The notes under the pieces were generated by a model that searched no databases, was not told the DNA's origin, and was given only the letters and a program-made list of their open reading frames with translations. A stretch of 14,092 nucleotides of DNA, taken from positions 1 through 14,092 of the forward strand of contig DASTRO010000153.1 in assembly GCA_035761165.1 (NCBI GenBank). Direction: 5' to 3'. The stretch is from CALCHX01 sp035761165. Lineage in GTDB: Bacteria > Gemmatimonadota > Gemmatimonadetes > Gemmatimonadales > Gemmatimonadaceae. The translations under genes and the position numbers were made by a program. Below, piece after piece: positions 6,739 through 13,763 of this stretch; within the stretch, counting starts at the first letter, position 1; each line of letters begins with the position of its first letter.

Positions 6739-6894
6739 GCGATCAGCGCCGAGCGTTCAGCGCTCAGCGGAACACCCGTGGAGCAGCGCTGAGCGCTCAG
6801 CGCTCAGCGAACAGGGGAACACCCCCCTGACGAGCCAGTACTGGCCTGCCCGAGCGGCCGTTACGCCGAGCGCTGAGCGCTCAGCGCTGATCGC
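6739..6894. repeat. 156-bp palindromic inverted-repeat element
   Basis: The left end (6739-6773) and right end (6860-6894) are 35-bp inverted repeats matching at 31 of 35 positions. A perfect 20-bp palindrome built from AGCGCTGAGC and its complement occurs identically at 6785-6804 and 6869-6888. Between them lie a CAGGGG/CCCCTG hairpin (6812-6829) and the palindrome CCAGTACTGG (6834-6843). There is no open frame of note. The element fills the gap between the convergent VOC and YhaM-like genes and may be a REP/MITE-like repeat or a transcription terminator. I see no convincing target duplication. Confidence 0.75.
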
Positions 6895-6900
6895 TGTAGT

Positions 6901-7896
6901 TCACCACTCGTGCGGTCGCTTCCACACGCGCCGCCCGAGCCGCCAGACACGCTTCGAGAGCTCGCCCCCCTCGCTCCACACCTCGCCGTCCTCGTAGGCG
7001 TCCATCATGTCGGTGGCCTTGGCGCTCGCCTCGTCGGCCCAGTGGACGATCTCGGCCTCGGTGGTCATCGGCTGGACGGGGCTGCCGAACTCCAGCTGGC
7101 CGTGGTGCGAGAGGATGAGGTGCTGCAGCTCGAGCAGCTGGCCGGCGCTGCACACCGGCTCCGAGAGCGCGGCGAGGCGGCGCTCGAGCATGAGGGCGCC
7201 GAGCACGACGTGGCCGAGGAGGAGGCCGCAGGGGGTGTAGCTGAAGCCCGCCGGGCCGATCTCGTAGCTCTCCACCTTGCCGACGTCGTGCAGCAGCGCG
7301 CCGGCGACGCAGAGGTCCACGTTCGCGCGCATCGTCCGCGCCGTCTGCTTGGCGATGTTCGTCACCTCGTAGACGTGCAGCAGGAGGCCGCCGAGCTGCG
7401 CGTGGTGGCCGGTGGTGGAGGCCGGCGTGCGCTCGAACTGCGTGCGGAAGCCGTCGTCGCCGAAGAAGCAGTCGAGCACGCGGCGCAGCGACCGCGACTG
7501 CACCTCGCCGCGCGTGCGGTCGATCCACTCCCAGAGCCGGGCGACGTCGCCGCCGATGCGCGGCAGGAAGTCCTCGACGGTGAACTGGCCGAGGGGGAGG
7601 ACGCGCACCGGGCCGCTGAGCTGGAGCTGGCGCTTGGCGGTGCCGTTGCGGCCGTACTGCGAGACGTCGCCGATGGCCTGGACCACCTTCCCCTGGTCGG
7701 CGCCGTCGGCCCACTCGAGCTTGTCGCTCCAGATGGGCGCCGTCTCGATCCGCCCGCTCTGGTTGCCGAGGGTGAGGATGACGAACGGGTCGCCGGCGGC
7801 GGTGCGCTTCTCGGTGCGCTCGAGGACGAGGAACTCGTGCTGGACGCGGTCGCCGACGGCGAGGCGGGTCAGGTCGAGCGGCGGCATGGCCCGCAT
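6901..7896 (-). CDS. YhaM-like 3'-5' exoribonuclease (OB fold + HD domain)
   Basis: A 331-aa protein with an N-terminal OB-fold nucleic-acid-binding domain (about 10-100) and a C-terminal HD phosphohydrolase domain (about 165-300), the layout of the YhaM/CBF1 exoribonuclease family. The metal-site residues are visible: His174 (LLLHVYEV), the His203-Asp204 doublet (LLHDVGK), His229 (LLGHV), His264/His265 (ILSHHGQLEFGSP) and Asp288 (HWADEASAK). All appear intact, so a metal-dependent 3'-5' nuclease acting on single-stranded RNA or DNA in the cytoplasm is likely. Two ATGs, at 7896 and 7887, are nine bases apart, and neither has a Shine-Dalgarno; I list the longer form. It faces the VOC gene tail-to-tail across a palindromic element and is divergent from a secreted protein gene. 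Confidence 0.88.
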   Translation of the reverse strand: MRAMPPLDLTRLAVGDRVQHEFLVLERTEKRTAAGDPFVILTLGNQSGRIETAPIWSDKLEWADGADQGKVVQAIGDVSQYGRNGTAKRQLQLSGPVRVLPLGQFTVEDFLPRIGGDVARLWEWIDRTRGEVQSRSLRRVLDCFFGDDGFRTQFERTPASTTGHHAQLGGLLLHVYEVTNIAKQTARTMRANVDLCVAGALLHDVGKVESYEIGPAGFSYTPCGLLLGHVVLGALMLERRLAALSEPVCSAGQLLELQHLILSHHGQLEFGSPVQPMTTEAEIVHWADEASAKATDMMDAYEDGEVWSEGGELSKRVWRLGRRVWKRPHEW

Positions 7897-7974
7897 TCTG
7901 GGGGGAGACGTGCTTCCAGGCAAGAGCGCCGGGGCCGGTTGCGGCAGGCGAGGGCGGGGTCCGGCACCGCGCCG

Positions 7975-7996
7975 AACATTGGAGCGCGCCAATGTT
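7975..7996. promoter_or_regulatory. Inverted repeat in divergent promoter region
   Basis: AACATTGG (7975-7982) and CCAATGTT (7989-7996) form a perfect 8-bp inverted repeat with a 6-bp spacer. Its centre is about 89 bp from the YhaM-like start and 83 bp from the start of the secreted protein, nearly equidistant. It is AT-richer than its surroundings. A role as a regulator site or hairpin is inferred; no cognate regulator is identified. Confidence 0.55.
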
Positions 7997-8068
7997 GCCG
8001 CCGGAGCCCGACGGTAGATTCGGCGAGCACGGCCGCCATTCGCCACCGACACCAGCGGAGATCCCCAC

Positions 8069-8704
8069 GTGACGATGCGCCACCATCCGCCGCGCCCCAG
8101 CGCCACCGCCGCCGCCCTGCTCCTGGCGGCGCTCTCCCTTCCCGCCGCCCTCCGGGGCCAGGCGCCGGACCCGGGGCCCTGGAGCGTCCAGCCCTCGGCC
8201 GGCATCCTGTTCGACGGCTACGACTCGGGCGACGACGGCAGCCGTGCCGGCGCCCTGGTGGGGCTGCAGGTGGGGCGGCGTCTCTCGCCGCAGGTGCGGA
8301 TCGTCGCCTCGCTCGCCTACGCGCGGGTGGGCGACGTGGGCGAGCACGCGCCCGGCGGGGCGGGATACGCCGTGTTCCGCAACGAGTGGGTGTTCGCGTC
8401 GCTCGGCCCCGCCGTCGAGCTCCCGGTGGGGCGCGCCACCGTCACCGCGTCGTTCCAGGCCGGCGCCGCGTGGCGCCGCACCCCGGTGGTGGGCCGGGTG
8501 GGCGAGCCGGGCCCGGTGCCCGGGCTCGTCGAGGCGTCGGGCGACGTCTCCGTCACGAGCGTCGCCGTGCCGGGCCTCGCGGTGCGCTACCCGCTGGGCC
8601 GGCGGGTGGCCGTCGTGGGCGCGGCGAGCGCCTACGCCCTCAGCGTCGACGAGGGCGGCGAGGTGAGCCCCGCCGTCACGCTCGGCCTCTCCCTGTCGCG
8701 CTGA
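8069..8704 (+). CDS. Small secreted, beta-rich (probable outer-membrane) protein
   Basis: A 211-aa predicted exported protein that I cannot assign to a named family. A GTG start is chosen because GGAG (8057-8060) sits 8 nt upstream; the ATG two codons later would be 14 nt away. The N-terminus is a signal peptide (about 1-30, with a TAAALLLAALSLPAAL core, cleavage near RG|QAP). The mature part alternates hydrophobic and polar residues in short strands separated by Gly/Asp turns (e.g. GALVGLQVGRRL, RIVASLAYARVG, ATVTASFQAGAAWR, VAVVGAASAYALSV). It ends with VTLGLSLSR, as in small outer-membrane barrels. The final residue is Arg rather than an aromatic, which weakens the barrel call. Its 3' end overlaps the convergent KgtP-like gene by 29 bp. 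Confidence 0.75.
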   Translation: MTMRHHPPRPSATAAALLLAALSLPAALRGQAPDPGPWSVQPSAGILFDGYDSGDDGSRAGALVGLQVGRRLSPQVRIVASLAYARVGDVGEHAPGGAGYAVFRNEWVFASLGPAVELPVGRATVTASFQAGAAWRRTPVVGRVGEPGPVPGLVEASGDVSVTSVAVPGLAVRYPLGRRVAVVGAASAYALSVDEGGEVSPAVTLGLSLSR

Positions 8705-10055
8705 CGGCCGGAGCCGCCGGGCGCGCCGCCGGGGTGCCCGTCTCCTCCTCCGCTGCCATCGCGCCCTCGATGCGCGTCTCCGGCATCGTCGCGTAGACCA
8801 CCAGCGACGCCGCGATGCAGGCGGTGACGTACCAGTAGAACCAGGCCTCGCGGCCGACGCTCTTGGCCCACAGCGCCAGGTACTCCGCCGTGCCGCCGAA
8901 GAGCGAGACCGTGAGGGCGTACGGCAGCCCGACACCGAGCGCGCGGATGCGGGTGGGGAAGAGCTCCGCCTTGACGACGGCGTTGATGGCCGTGTAGCCG
9001 CTCACCGCCACCAGTGCGGCCATCAGCAGGAGGAAGGCGCGCGGCGCCGTGTGCGCCCGCCCCAGCGCGGTCAGCAGCGGCACGGTGCCGAGCGTGCCGA
9101 GCACGCCGAAGGCCATCAGCACCGGCCGGCGGCCGACGACGTCGGACAGCAGGCCGACCAGCGGCTGGAGCAGCATGAAGACGACGAGCGTGGCGGCGGA
9201 CAGCTCGGTGGCGTCCGCCTTGGTCCAGCCGGCAGTGTTGACGAGGAACTTCTGCGCGTAGGTGGTGAAGGTGTAGAACGCCACCGTGCCCCCGGCGGTG
9301 AGCCCGACGACGGTGGCCACCTGGCGCGGGTAGGCGAGCAGGGTGCGCAGCCCGCCGCGCGGCCGGACGGTGGCCGGTGCGCCGGCGCGGGCACCCTCCT
9401 CCCGCCGCTCCGCCTCGAAGGCCGGCGTCTCGTCGATGTTGCGGCGCAGCCAGCGCACGGCGAGCGCGCAGGCGGCGCCGATGACGAACGGGATGCGCCA
9501 CCCCCACCGCTCCAGGTCGTCCGTGGCCAGGGTGCGCTGCAGCACGAGCAGCACGCCGAGCGCGAGGAGCTGCCCCATGATGAGCGTGACGTACTGGAAG
9601 CTGGAGTAGAAGCCGCGCCGCTCGCGGCCGGCCATCTCGCTCAGGTAGGTGGCGCTGGCGCCGTACTCGCCGCCCACGCTGAGCCCCTGCAGCAGCCGCG
9701 CGACCACGAGCAGCGCCGGCGCGAGCACGCCGGCCGCCGCGTAGGTGGGCGTGACGGCGATGAGCAGCGAGCCCACGCACATCAGGAGCACGGAGAGGGT
9801 GAGCGCGGCGCGGCGACCGTGCCGGTCGGCGTAGCGGCCCAGCATCCAGCCGCCCACGGGGCGCATGAGGAAGCCCACGGCGAACACCGCGGCGGCGGCC
9901 AGGAGCTGCGCGGTCTGGCTGCCCGGCGGGAAGAAGGCGCCGGCGAAGTAGAGCGCGAAGGCCGAGTAGACGTACCAGTCGTACCACTCGACGAGGTTGC
10001 CCGCCGAGCCGCCGACGATGGACCAGAGGCGGCGACGGTGCGAGAGGGGAGCCAT
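8676..10055 (-). CDS. kgtP: KgtP-like 2-oxoglutarate/H+ symporter (MFS, MHS family)
   Basis: A 459-aa inner-membrane transporter of the major facilitator superfamily, metabolite:H+ symporter family. It resembles E. coli KgtP closely from memory: GNLVEWYDWYVYS in TM1, GFLMRPVGGWMLGRYADRHGRR (TM2 and the motif-A loop), ARLLQGLSVGGEYG in TM4, GFYSSFQYVTLIMGQLLAL, FYTFTTYAQKFLVNTAG, then KAELFPTRIRALGVGLPYA and GGTAEY near the C-terminus. Twelve membrane segments are expected. The likely role is proton-coupled uptake of 2-oxoglutarate or a related dicarboxylate; substrate transfer by similarity is reasonable but not proven. The C-terminus carries an Ala/Pro-rich extension of about 30 residues. 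No clear Shine-Dalgarno precedes the ATG. No metabolic genes adjoin it, so it appears monocistronic. Confidence 0.9.
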   Translation of the reverse strand: MAPLSHRRRLWSIVGGSAGNLVEWYDWYVYSAFALYFAGAFFPPGSQTAQLLAAAAVFAVGFLMRPVGGWMLGRYADRHGRRAALTLSVLLMCVGSLLIAVTPTYAAAGVLAPALLVVARLLQGLSVGGEYGASATYLSEMAGRERRGFYSSFQYVTLIMGQLLALGVLLVLQRTLATDDLERWGWRIPFVIGAACALAVRWLRRNIDETPAFEAERREEGARAGAPATVRPRGGLRTLLAYPRQVATVVGLTAGGTVAFYTFTTYAQKFLVNTAGWTKADATELSAATLVVFMLLQPLVGLLSDVVGRRPVLMAFGVLGTLGTVPLLTALGRAHTAPRAFLLLMAALVAVSGYTAINAVVKAELFPTRIRALGVGLPYALTVSLFGGTAEYLALWAKSVGREAWFYWYVTACIAASLVVYATMPETRIEGAMAAEEETGTPAARPAAPAVSATGRGRA

Positions 10056-10319
10056 GCGGGCGACGGGACACGGGCGGGAGCGCGCGGGAACGCGGGAGAG
10101 TACGGCACGCGCCGCCCCTCTTCAACTCGCGCCGCGTCGCCGGGCCTCGCCGGGCCTCGCCGGGCGGCGGAGCGCGCCGCGCCGGGCGGTGCTGGCGCGA
10201 ACGCGGCCCCGGCACGAGCTTCGCTCCGGTGGCGGCGCGCTCGGGGCGCGCTCGGGGCGCGCTCGCGGCGCGGGCGGCGCCGGACGGCGCCTACCACTCT
10301 CCTCACAACCACGACGGCG
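10056..10319. other. GC-rich repetitive intergenic region
   Basis: No gene is supported here. The segment separates the leftward KgtP-like gene from the rightward small protein. It holds a 10-bp tandem repeat (CGGGCCTCGC at 10141-10150 and 10151-10160) and three 11-bp units of GGCGCGCTCGG (10234-10266, last base of the third changed). I could not identify promoters. Confidence 0.55.
10234..10266. repeat. 11-bp tandem repeat, three units
   Basis: GGCGCGCTCGG is repeated at 10234-10244 and 10245-10255. A third unit at 10256-10266 differs only in its last base. It is a short GC-rich array and probably arose by replication slippage. Confidence 0.75.
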
Positions 10320-10658
10320 ATGTCCACGGCGATGTCCAGGACGATGTCCGGGGCGGCGTCCACGCCCTACCACCCCCGCAGCAAGGCCGCCCTCCTCGCC
10401 GACGCGCGGCAGACCGCGCGCGAGGCGCGTGGACGCGCCGCGTTCGTGCGCCGGGCCCGCGTGCTGCCGGTGGGGCTGCCGGTCGGGGCGACGGTGGCGG
10501 TGCTGCGCTACCACCACCGCCGAGGACAGGGCGACTCGGTGGCGGAGGCGGTGATGGCCGCGGGGCTGGCACTGCTCGCCACGGTGACGGTGGCGACGGG
10601 GGCGGCGCACCTGGAGTGGGAGCTCCACCGGCTGGCCTACCGCCGGCGGCGCCGCTGA
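10320..10658 (+). CDS. Hypothetical small protein, possibly membrane-associated
   Basis: A 112-aa protein I do not recognise. The frame has the strong GC3 pattern of real genes in this window, most clearly from about codon 25 on. It shows an Ala/Arg-rich amphipathic stretch (about 22-47), a moderately hydrophobic segment (about 48-62), a more hydrophobic one (about 76-97: AVMAAGLALLATVTVATGAA) and a strongly basic tail (RLAYRRRRR). One or two membrane segments are plausible. Three in-frame ATGs lie 12 bases apart (10320, 10332, 10344) within a repeat, and none has a clear Shine-Dalgarno, so the start is uncertain. It lies 108 bp upstream of the Clp_N fusion gene on the same strand; co-transcription is possible but not shown. 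Confidence 0.5.
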   Translation: MSTAMSRTMSGAASTPYHPRSKAALLADARQTAREARGRAAFVRRARVLPVGLPVGATVAVLRYHHRRGQGDSVAEAVMAAGLALLATVTVATGAAHLEWELHRLAYRRRRR

Positions 10659-10766
10659 CGCCGTCCCACTGACGGCGCCGCTGCCAGCGCGGTCCACGGC
10701 GCGGCCGGTCCACGATCGAGCCCCACGACCCATCGCACCGGAACCCACGAACGCGGGAGGGGCGGG

Positions 10767-11663
10767 ATGCAGGGCTACGACTTCACCGAGCGGGTACGGC
10801 GGGTCCTCTCCGGCGCCCGCAAGGAAGCGAACCGCCTGCAGCACGAGTACGTGGGCACGGAGCACATCCTGCTCGGCCTGGCGGGCGAGGGCGAGGGGGT
10901 GGCCGCGGCAGCGCTGGCGAGCCTCGGCGTCGACCGCGACGACCTCCGGCGGCGCGTGGAGCACATCCTCGCACGCGGGCTGGCGGCGCGCCCGGCGCCG
11001 GTGGACCTGCCCTACACCTCGCGCGCCAAGAAGGTGCTCGAGCTGGCGATGAGCGAGGCGCGCGAGCTGGGGCACAGCTACGTGGGCACCGAGCACCTGC
11101 TGCTCGGGCTCCTGCGCGAGGAGAAGGGGATCGCCGCCCAGGTCCTCGCCGACGCGGGCGTGACGCTCGACGCCGCCCGCGCCGAAGTGGTGCGGCTGCT
11201 CGGCGCCTCGGCGGCGACGGGCACCGTGCCGCCACCGGTCGCGACCGTGCGCCGCCTGCGCGAGGCAAGGACGGCGGAGGCGGCCGACGCGGCGAACGTG
11301 GAGCTGGTGCGCGACACGCTGGCCTCGGCGTTCGCCGGCCGGCTCGACGCGCTGGCGCCGCACCCGGGGCTCCACGGCCTGCACGACGCGCTCCCCGCGC
11401 TCCGCGCCGCCCTCCCCGACCTCTCGGCCACGCCGGAGGAGGTGCTGGCGGCGGCGCAGGGCAGCGTCGCGTCGCGCTGGCTGCTGCGCGGCACGCACCT
11501 CGGCGAGCTGTACGGGCTGGCACCCACCGGCCAGCCCATCCAGCTCCGGTACGTGAGCATCGCCCGGGTCGTGGACGGGCGCATCGTGCACCTCGCCGGC
11601 GAGGCGGGGTGGCTGGACGTTCTCCTGCAACTCGGCGCCCTGCGGCGCAGCGAACCACGTTAG
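10767..11663 (+). CDS. Clp_N repeat protein fused to a SnoaL/NTF2-like domain
   Basis: A 298-aa protein with a strong GGGAGG Shine-Dalgarno (10755-10760, spacing 6). Residues 1-70 and 82-146 are two Clp_N repeats of the ClpA/ClpC N-terminal type, with the hallmark YVGTEHILLGL and YVGTEHLLLGLLREEKG. In ClpC this domain binds adaptors and substrates. No AAA+ module follows. After an Ala/Pro/Arg-rich linker (about 147-175) comes a SnoaL-like ester-cyclase/NTF2-type domain (about 177-292), with ALPDLSATPEEV, VASRWLLRGTHLGELYGLAPTGQPIQL, RVVDGRIV and DVLLQLGAL. The family's usual catalytic Asp may correspond to Asp284, but activity is uncertain. No signal peptide is seen, so it is probably cytoplasmic. 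It could be a Clp-related adaptor or sensor whose NTF2-like pocket binds a ligand; this is inference. It converges with the DUF4159 gene, 16 bp apart. Confidence 0.88.
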   Translation: MQGYDFTERVRRVLSGARKEANRLQHEYVGTEHILLGLAGEGEGVAAAALASLGVDRDDLRRRVEHILARGLAARPAPVDLPYTSRAKKVLELAMSEARELGHSYVGTEHLLLGLLREEKGIAAQVLADAGVTLDAARAEVVRLLGASAATGTVPPPVATVRRLREARTAEAADAANVELVRDTLASAFAGRLDALAPHPGLHGLHDALPALRAALPDLSATPEEVLAAAQGSVASRWLLRGTHLGELYGLAPTGQPIQLRYVSIARVVDGRIVHLAGEAGWLDVLLQLGALRRSEPR

Positions 11664-11679
11664 GCGACTGGGACGCCGC

Positions 11680-12522
11680 TCAGTGCGTCAGCCCGTAGAC
11701 GACGTAGTTGATCGCCAGCTTGTACGCGTCGTTGGTGATGTTCACCGGCCACCAGCCGTCGCCCGACCACTCCATGTAGTCGCCGATGTCGGTGTCGTAG
11801 TCGATCACCACCATCAGTCGCTTCGCCGGATCGTTGTCCTCGTGGATGCCGAGGAAGCGGGCGCGGAGCGAGGGGTCCTGCGGGTGGCCCATGTCGAGCG
11901 ACGTGATGTGGTAGAAGCAGTCGAAGATCGGGTGGTCGAGGTCGAGGCGGTCGATGCGCGCCTCGGGGAGCACCATCCGCATGGAGCGCTCGAAGTTGGC
12001 CCACTCGCCGCGCATGAAGTCGTCGACGATGAGGAAGCCGCCCTTCTGCAGGTAGGCGCGGAGCCCCGCCGCCTCCGCCTCGCTCGGGATCCAGTAGCCG
12101 GGCTCGGAGAGGTAGGCCACCGGGTAGCGGAGCAGCTCCGGGTCGTCCATGTCGAGCACGTTGCTGCCGGCCACGTGCGGGCGCAGCGAGGTGAGCTCGC
12201 GCGCCATCGTCATGAAGTTGCGCTCCATCGCCGGGTAGTCGTACTCCCAGCCGCTGCGGCGATGGACGGCGTAGCGCAGGCGCACGAAGGTGAAGCGCCC
12301 GTCGTAGGGGACGTTGGGCTCGACGAACGACCGGCGCCGCCAGGGCGGCTGGGCGACCGGGGCACGCCCGCCGGCTGCCATGGGCGCCACGGGCGCCGTG
12401 GGCGCGGTGGGCGCGGTGGGCGCGAGCGTCGGGGCCCCCGTCGCGATGGCGGCGAGGGCCCAGGCGAGCGCGGTGGAGCGTGCCGGGCGGCGCGTCGTCA
12501 GTTCCCGCCGCCCGCGCTCCAC
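11680..12522 (-). CDS. Secreted DUF4159-domain protein
   Basis: A 280-aa protein dominated by DUF4159 (about 75-280), recognised by FVRLRYAVHRRSGWEYDYPAMERNFM, GYWIPSEAEAAGLRAYLQKGGFLIVDDF and the tail AYKLAINYVVYGLTH. The family has a glutamine-amidotransferase-like fold of unknown function, often in predicted exported proteins. Here the N-terminus has a basic region (RRELTTRRPARS) and a short hydrophobic core (about 17-30), consistent with a signal peptide. A Pro/Ala/Thr-rich linker (about 31-50) follows, encoded by 9-bp tandem repeats. The start is a GTG at 12522, overlapping the end of the upstream DinB-like gene by 25 bases without a clear Shine-Dalgarno. Coupled translation in a two-gene operon is likely. 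Confidence 0.83.
   Translation of the reverse strand: MERGRRELTTRRPARSTALAWALAAIATGAPTLAPTAPTAPTAPVAPMAAGGRAPVAQPPWRRRSFVEPNVPYDGRFTFVRLRYAVHRRSGWEYDYPAMERNFMTMARELTSLRPHVAGSNVLDMDDPELLRYPVAYLSEPGYWIPSEAEAAGLRAYLQKGGFLIVDDFMRGEWANFERSMRMVLPEARIDRLDLDHPIFDCFYHITSLDMGHPQDPSLRARFLGIHEDNDPAKRLMVVIDYDTDIGDYMEWSGDGWWPVNITNDAYKLAINYVVYGLTH
12380..12424. repeat. 9-bp tandem repeat in the DUF4159 linker
   Basis: Five 9-bp units run through 12380-12424. The last three are identical (GTGGGCGCG), and the first two are variants (ATGGGCGCC, ACGGGCGCC). On the minus strand they encode the Ala-Pro-Thr linker after the signal peptide. The length is a multiple of three, so changes would stay in frame. Confidence 0.85.
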
Positions 12523-13061
12523 GGCGGCACCACGCCGTTCGTGCGCGCGTAGGCGATCGACTGCCCGAGGTGCTCGTGCAGGTGCGTCGCCATCGTCACC
12601 AGCACGCCGCGCTTCGTCGTCGGCGTGCCGAACATGTCCACGCTGTCGTCCAGCTGCGCGTCGGGCACGTCCATCACCGCCTGCCGGGCGAAGGCGAACG
12701 ACTTGTGCAGCAGCTCCACGATCCGCACGCGGTCGGTGATCGTCTGCTCGGCGTCGCGGGGGAGCGTCACGTCGGGGGCACGCTGCACGCCGGCCAGGCG
12801 CGGGAAGAGGTAGTTGGCGCTGGCGACGTGGACGAACACCTCGCTCACCGAGCGCACCCCCTCCCCCGGGCGCCAGCCGTACTTCTCCTGCGGCATCGCC
12901 TCGGCCAGGGCGACCAGCTTCTTCTCACCGTCGTCGAGCTGGGCGATGAGCTCCTTGCGGAGCCCGGTGGCGGTGGCCGGGTCGGCGCCCTGCGCGTGGA
13001 GCGGGACGGCGACGAGGAGGAGGGCGAGCGCGGGCCGGGCGACATGGAGGCTGGAGCGCAT
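12498..13061 (-). CDS. Secreted DinB-like protein
   Basis: A 187-aa DinB-superfamily protein with an N-terminal signal peptide (about 1-23: basic start, ALALLLVAVPL core, HA|Q cleavage), so it probably acts in the periplasm. The ATG is preceded by GAGAG (minus strand, 13073-13069) with 7-nt spacing. The metal-ligand pattern looks complete: His78 in VSEVFVHVASANYL, and His160, His162 and His164 in MATHLHEHLGQSIAYARTNG, giving the family's HxxxH. DinB proteins form four-helix bundles; several are divalent-metal-dependent, but the activity of exported members is largely unknown. It is first in a two-gene operon with the DUF4159 gene, and both products appear exported. It shares only family-level similarity with the DinB-like protein at 5220, which lacks one ligand. 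Confidence 0.87.
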   Translation of the reverse strand: MRSSLHVARPALALLLVAVPLHAQGADPATATGLRKELIAQLDDGEKKLVALAEAMPQEKYGWRPGEGVRSVSEVFVHVASANYLFPRLAGVQRAPDVTLPRDAEQTITDRVRIVELLHKSFAFARQAVMDVPDAQLDDSVDMFGTPTTKRGVLVTMATHLHEHLGQSIAYARTNGVVPPWSAGGGN

Positions 13062-13271
13062 GGGAACACTCTCGGGAAGAGGGGTGGGGCCCACGATGGG
13101 TGGCGCCGCGCGCGGCGTCCAGTGGGTCGCACGCACCAGGCGGGCAGAGGAAGCGGATGACCCGGCGGGCGGCCCCGACGGCGCGCCCCCTCGTGCCCGG
13201 CCGGCCCCCGATGCATGATGGGGCGTCCGCGCCCGCCCACCCCCGACCTCCCTCCCACCAGGACGCCCGCC
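13062..13271. other. Divergent intergenic region, DinB-DUF4159 operon and LOR gene
   Basis: This 210-bp stretch separates two divergent starts and should contain promoters for both. I see Shine-Dalgarno-like sequences at each end (13069-13073 minus strand; AGGA at 13260-13263 plus strand). I see no convincing promoter hexamers or palindromes. Confidence 0.5.
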
Positions 13272-13763
13272 ATGCGCTACGTGATGCGGCAGAAGCTCCT
13301 CGCCCTCGGCGACGACTTCCATATCCGGGACGAGGCCGGACGCGACGCCTACGTCGTGGACGGCAAGGTGTTCAGCTTCGGCAGCAAGCTGAGCGTCCGC
13401 GACATGCGGGGCACGGAGCTCGCCTTCATCAAGCAGAAGCTGCTCTCCTGGGGGCCCACCTACGAGATCTACCGCGACCAGCGGCTGGCAGCGGTGGTGA
13501 AGAAGCAGCTCTTCGCCCTCTTCCACCACCGCTTCACCGTGGACGTGCCCGGGCCCGACGACCTCGAGGCGGAGGGCGACTTCACCGACCACGAGTACGA
13601 GTTCCGCCGCGGCGGCCAGGTGGTGGCCACCGTGTCGAAGCGCTGGTTCAGCTGGACCGACACGTACGGCATCGACGTCGCGCCGGGGGAGGACGACGTG
13701 CTGATCCTCGCCAGCGCGGTGGTCGTGGACCTGGCCTGCCACCCGGACGGCGAGCATCACTGA
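13272..13763 (+). CDS. LURP-one-related (LOR) family protein
   Basis: A 163-aa protein of the LURP-one-related family, a tubby-like/scramblase-like beta-barrel fold found in plants and bacteria. Family features run through the whole length: MRYVMRQKLLALGDDFHIRDEAG at the N-terminus, the VVDGKVFSFGSKLSVRD segment, AFIKQKLLSWGPTYEIYRD, and toward the end VATVSKRWFSWTDTYGIDV. The ATG is chosen because it begins the conserved MRYVMRQK start and has AGGA 8 nt upstream; the open frame extends farther without family similarity. No signal peptide is present. The bacterial function is not established; the fold suggests binding of phospholipids or another hydrophobic ligand, which I infer only from structure. 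It stands alone, divergent from the DinB-DUF4159 pair. Confidence 0.88.
   Translation: MRYVMRQKLLALGDDFHIRDEAGRDAYVVDGKVFSFGSKLSVRDMRGTELAFIKQKLLSWGPTYEIYRDQRLAAVVKKQLFALFHHRFTVDVPGPDDLEAEGDFTDHEYEFRRGGQVVATVSKRWFSWTDTYGIDVAPGEDDVLILASAVVVDLACHPDGEHH

Noticed and set aside
6739..6894. CRISPR-like array or tRNA
   Set aside because: Repeats are palindromic and irregularly spaced with no unique spacers, and no cloverleaf with conserved tRNA bases can be drawn.
6910..8796. Long plus-strand frame opposite the YhaM-like gene
   Set aside because: It is rich in Gly/Ala/Arg/Glu without domains and is antisense to a gene with an intact HD site.
6881..8935. Long minus-strand frame across the YhaM-like and secreted genes
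   Set aside because: The protein is low-complexity Arg/Ala-rich. The real genes here carry recognisable domains and good codon bias in other frames.
9051..10319. Upstream extension of the small protein at 10320, antisense to the KgtP-like gene
   Set aside because: The extension is antisense to a strongly conserved transporter and has no domain resemblance. Only the part from about 10320 on looks coding.
10767..11663. Truncated ClpC pseudogene
   Set aside because: The Clp_N repeats are intact and followed in frame by a different complete-looking domain rather than decayed AAA+ sequence.
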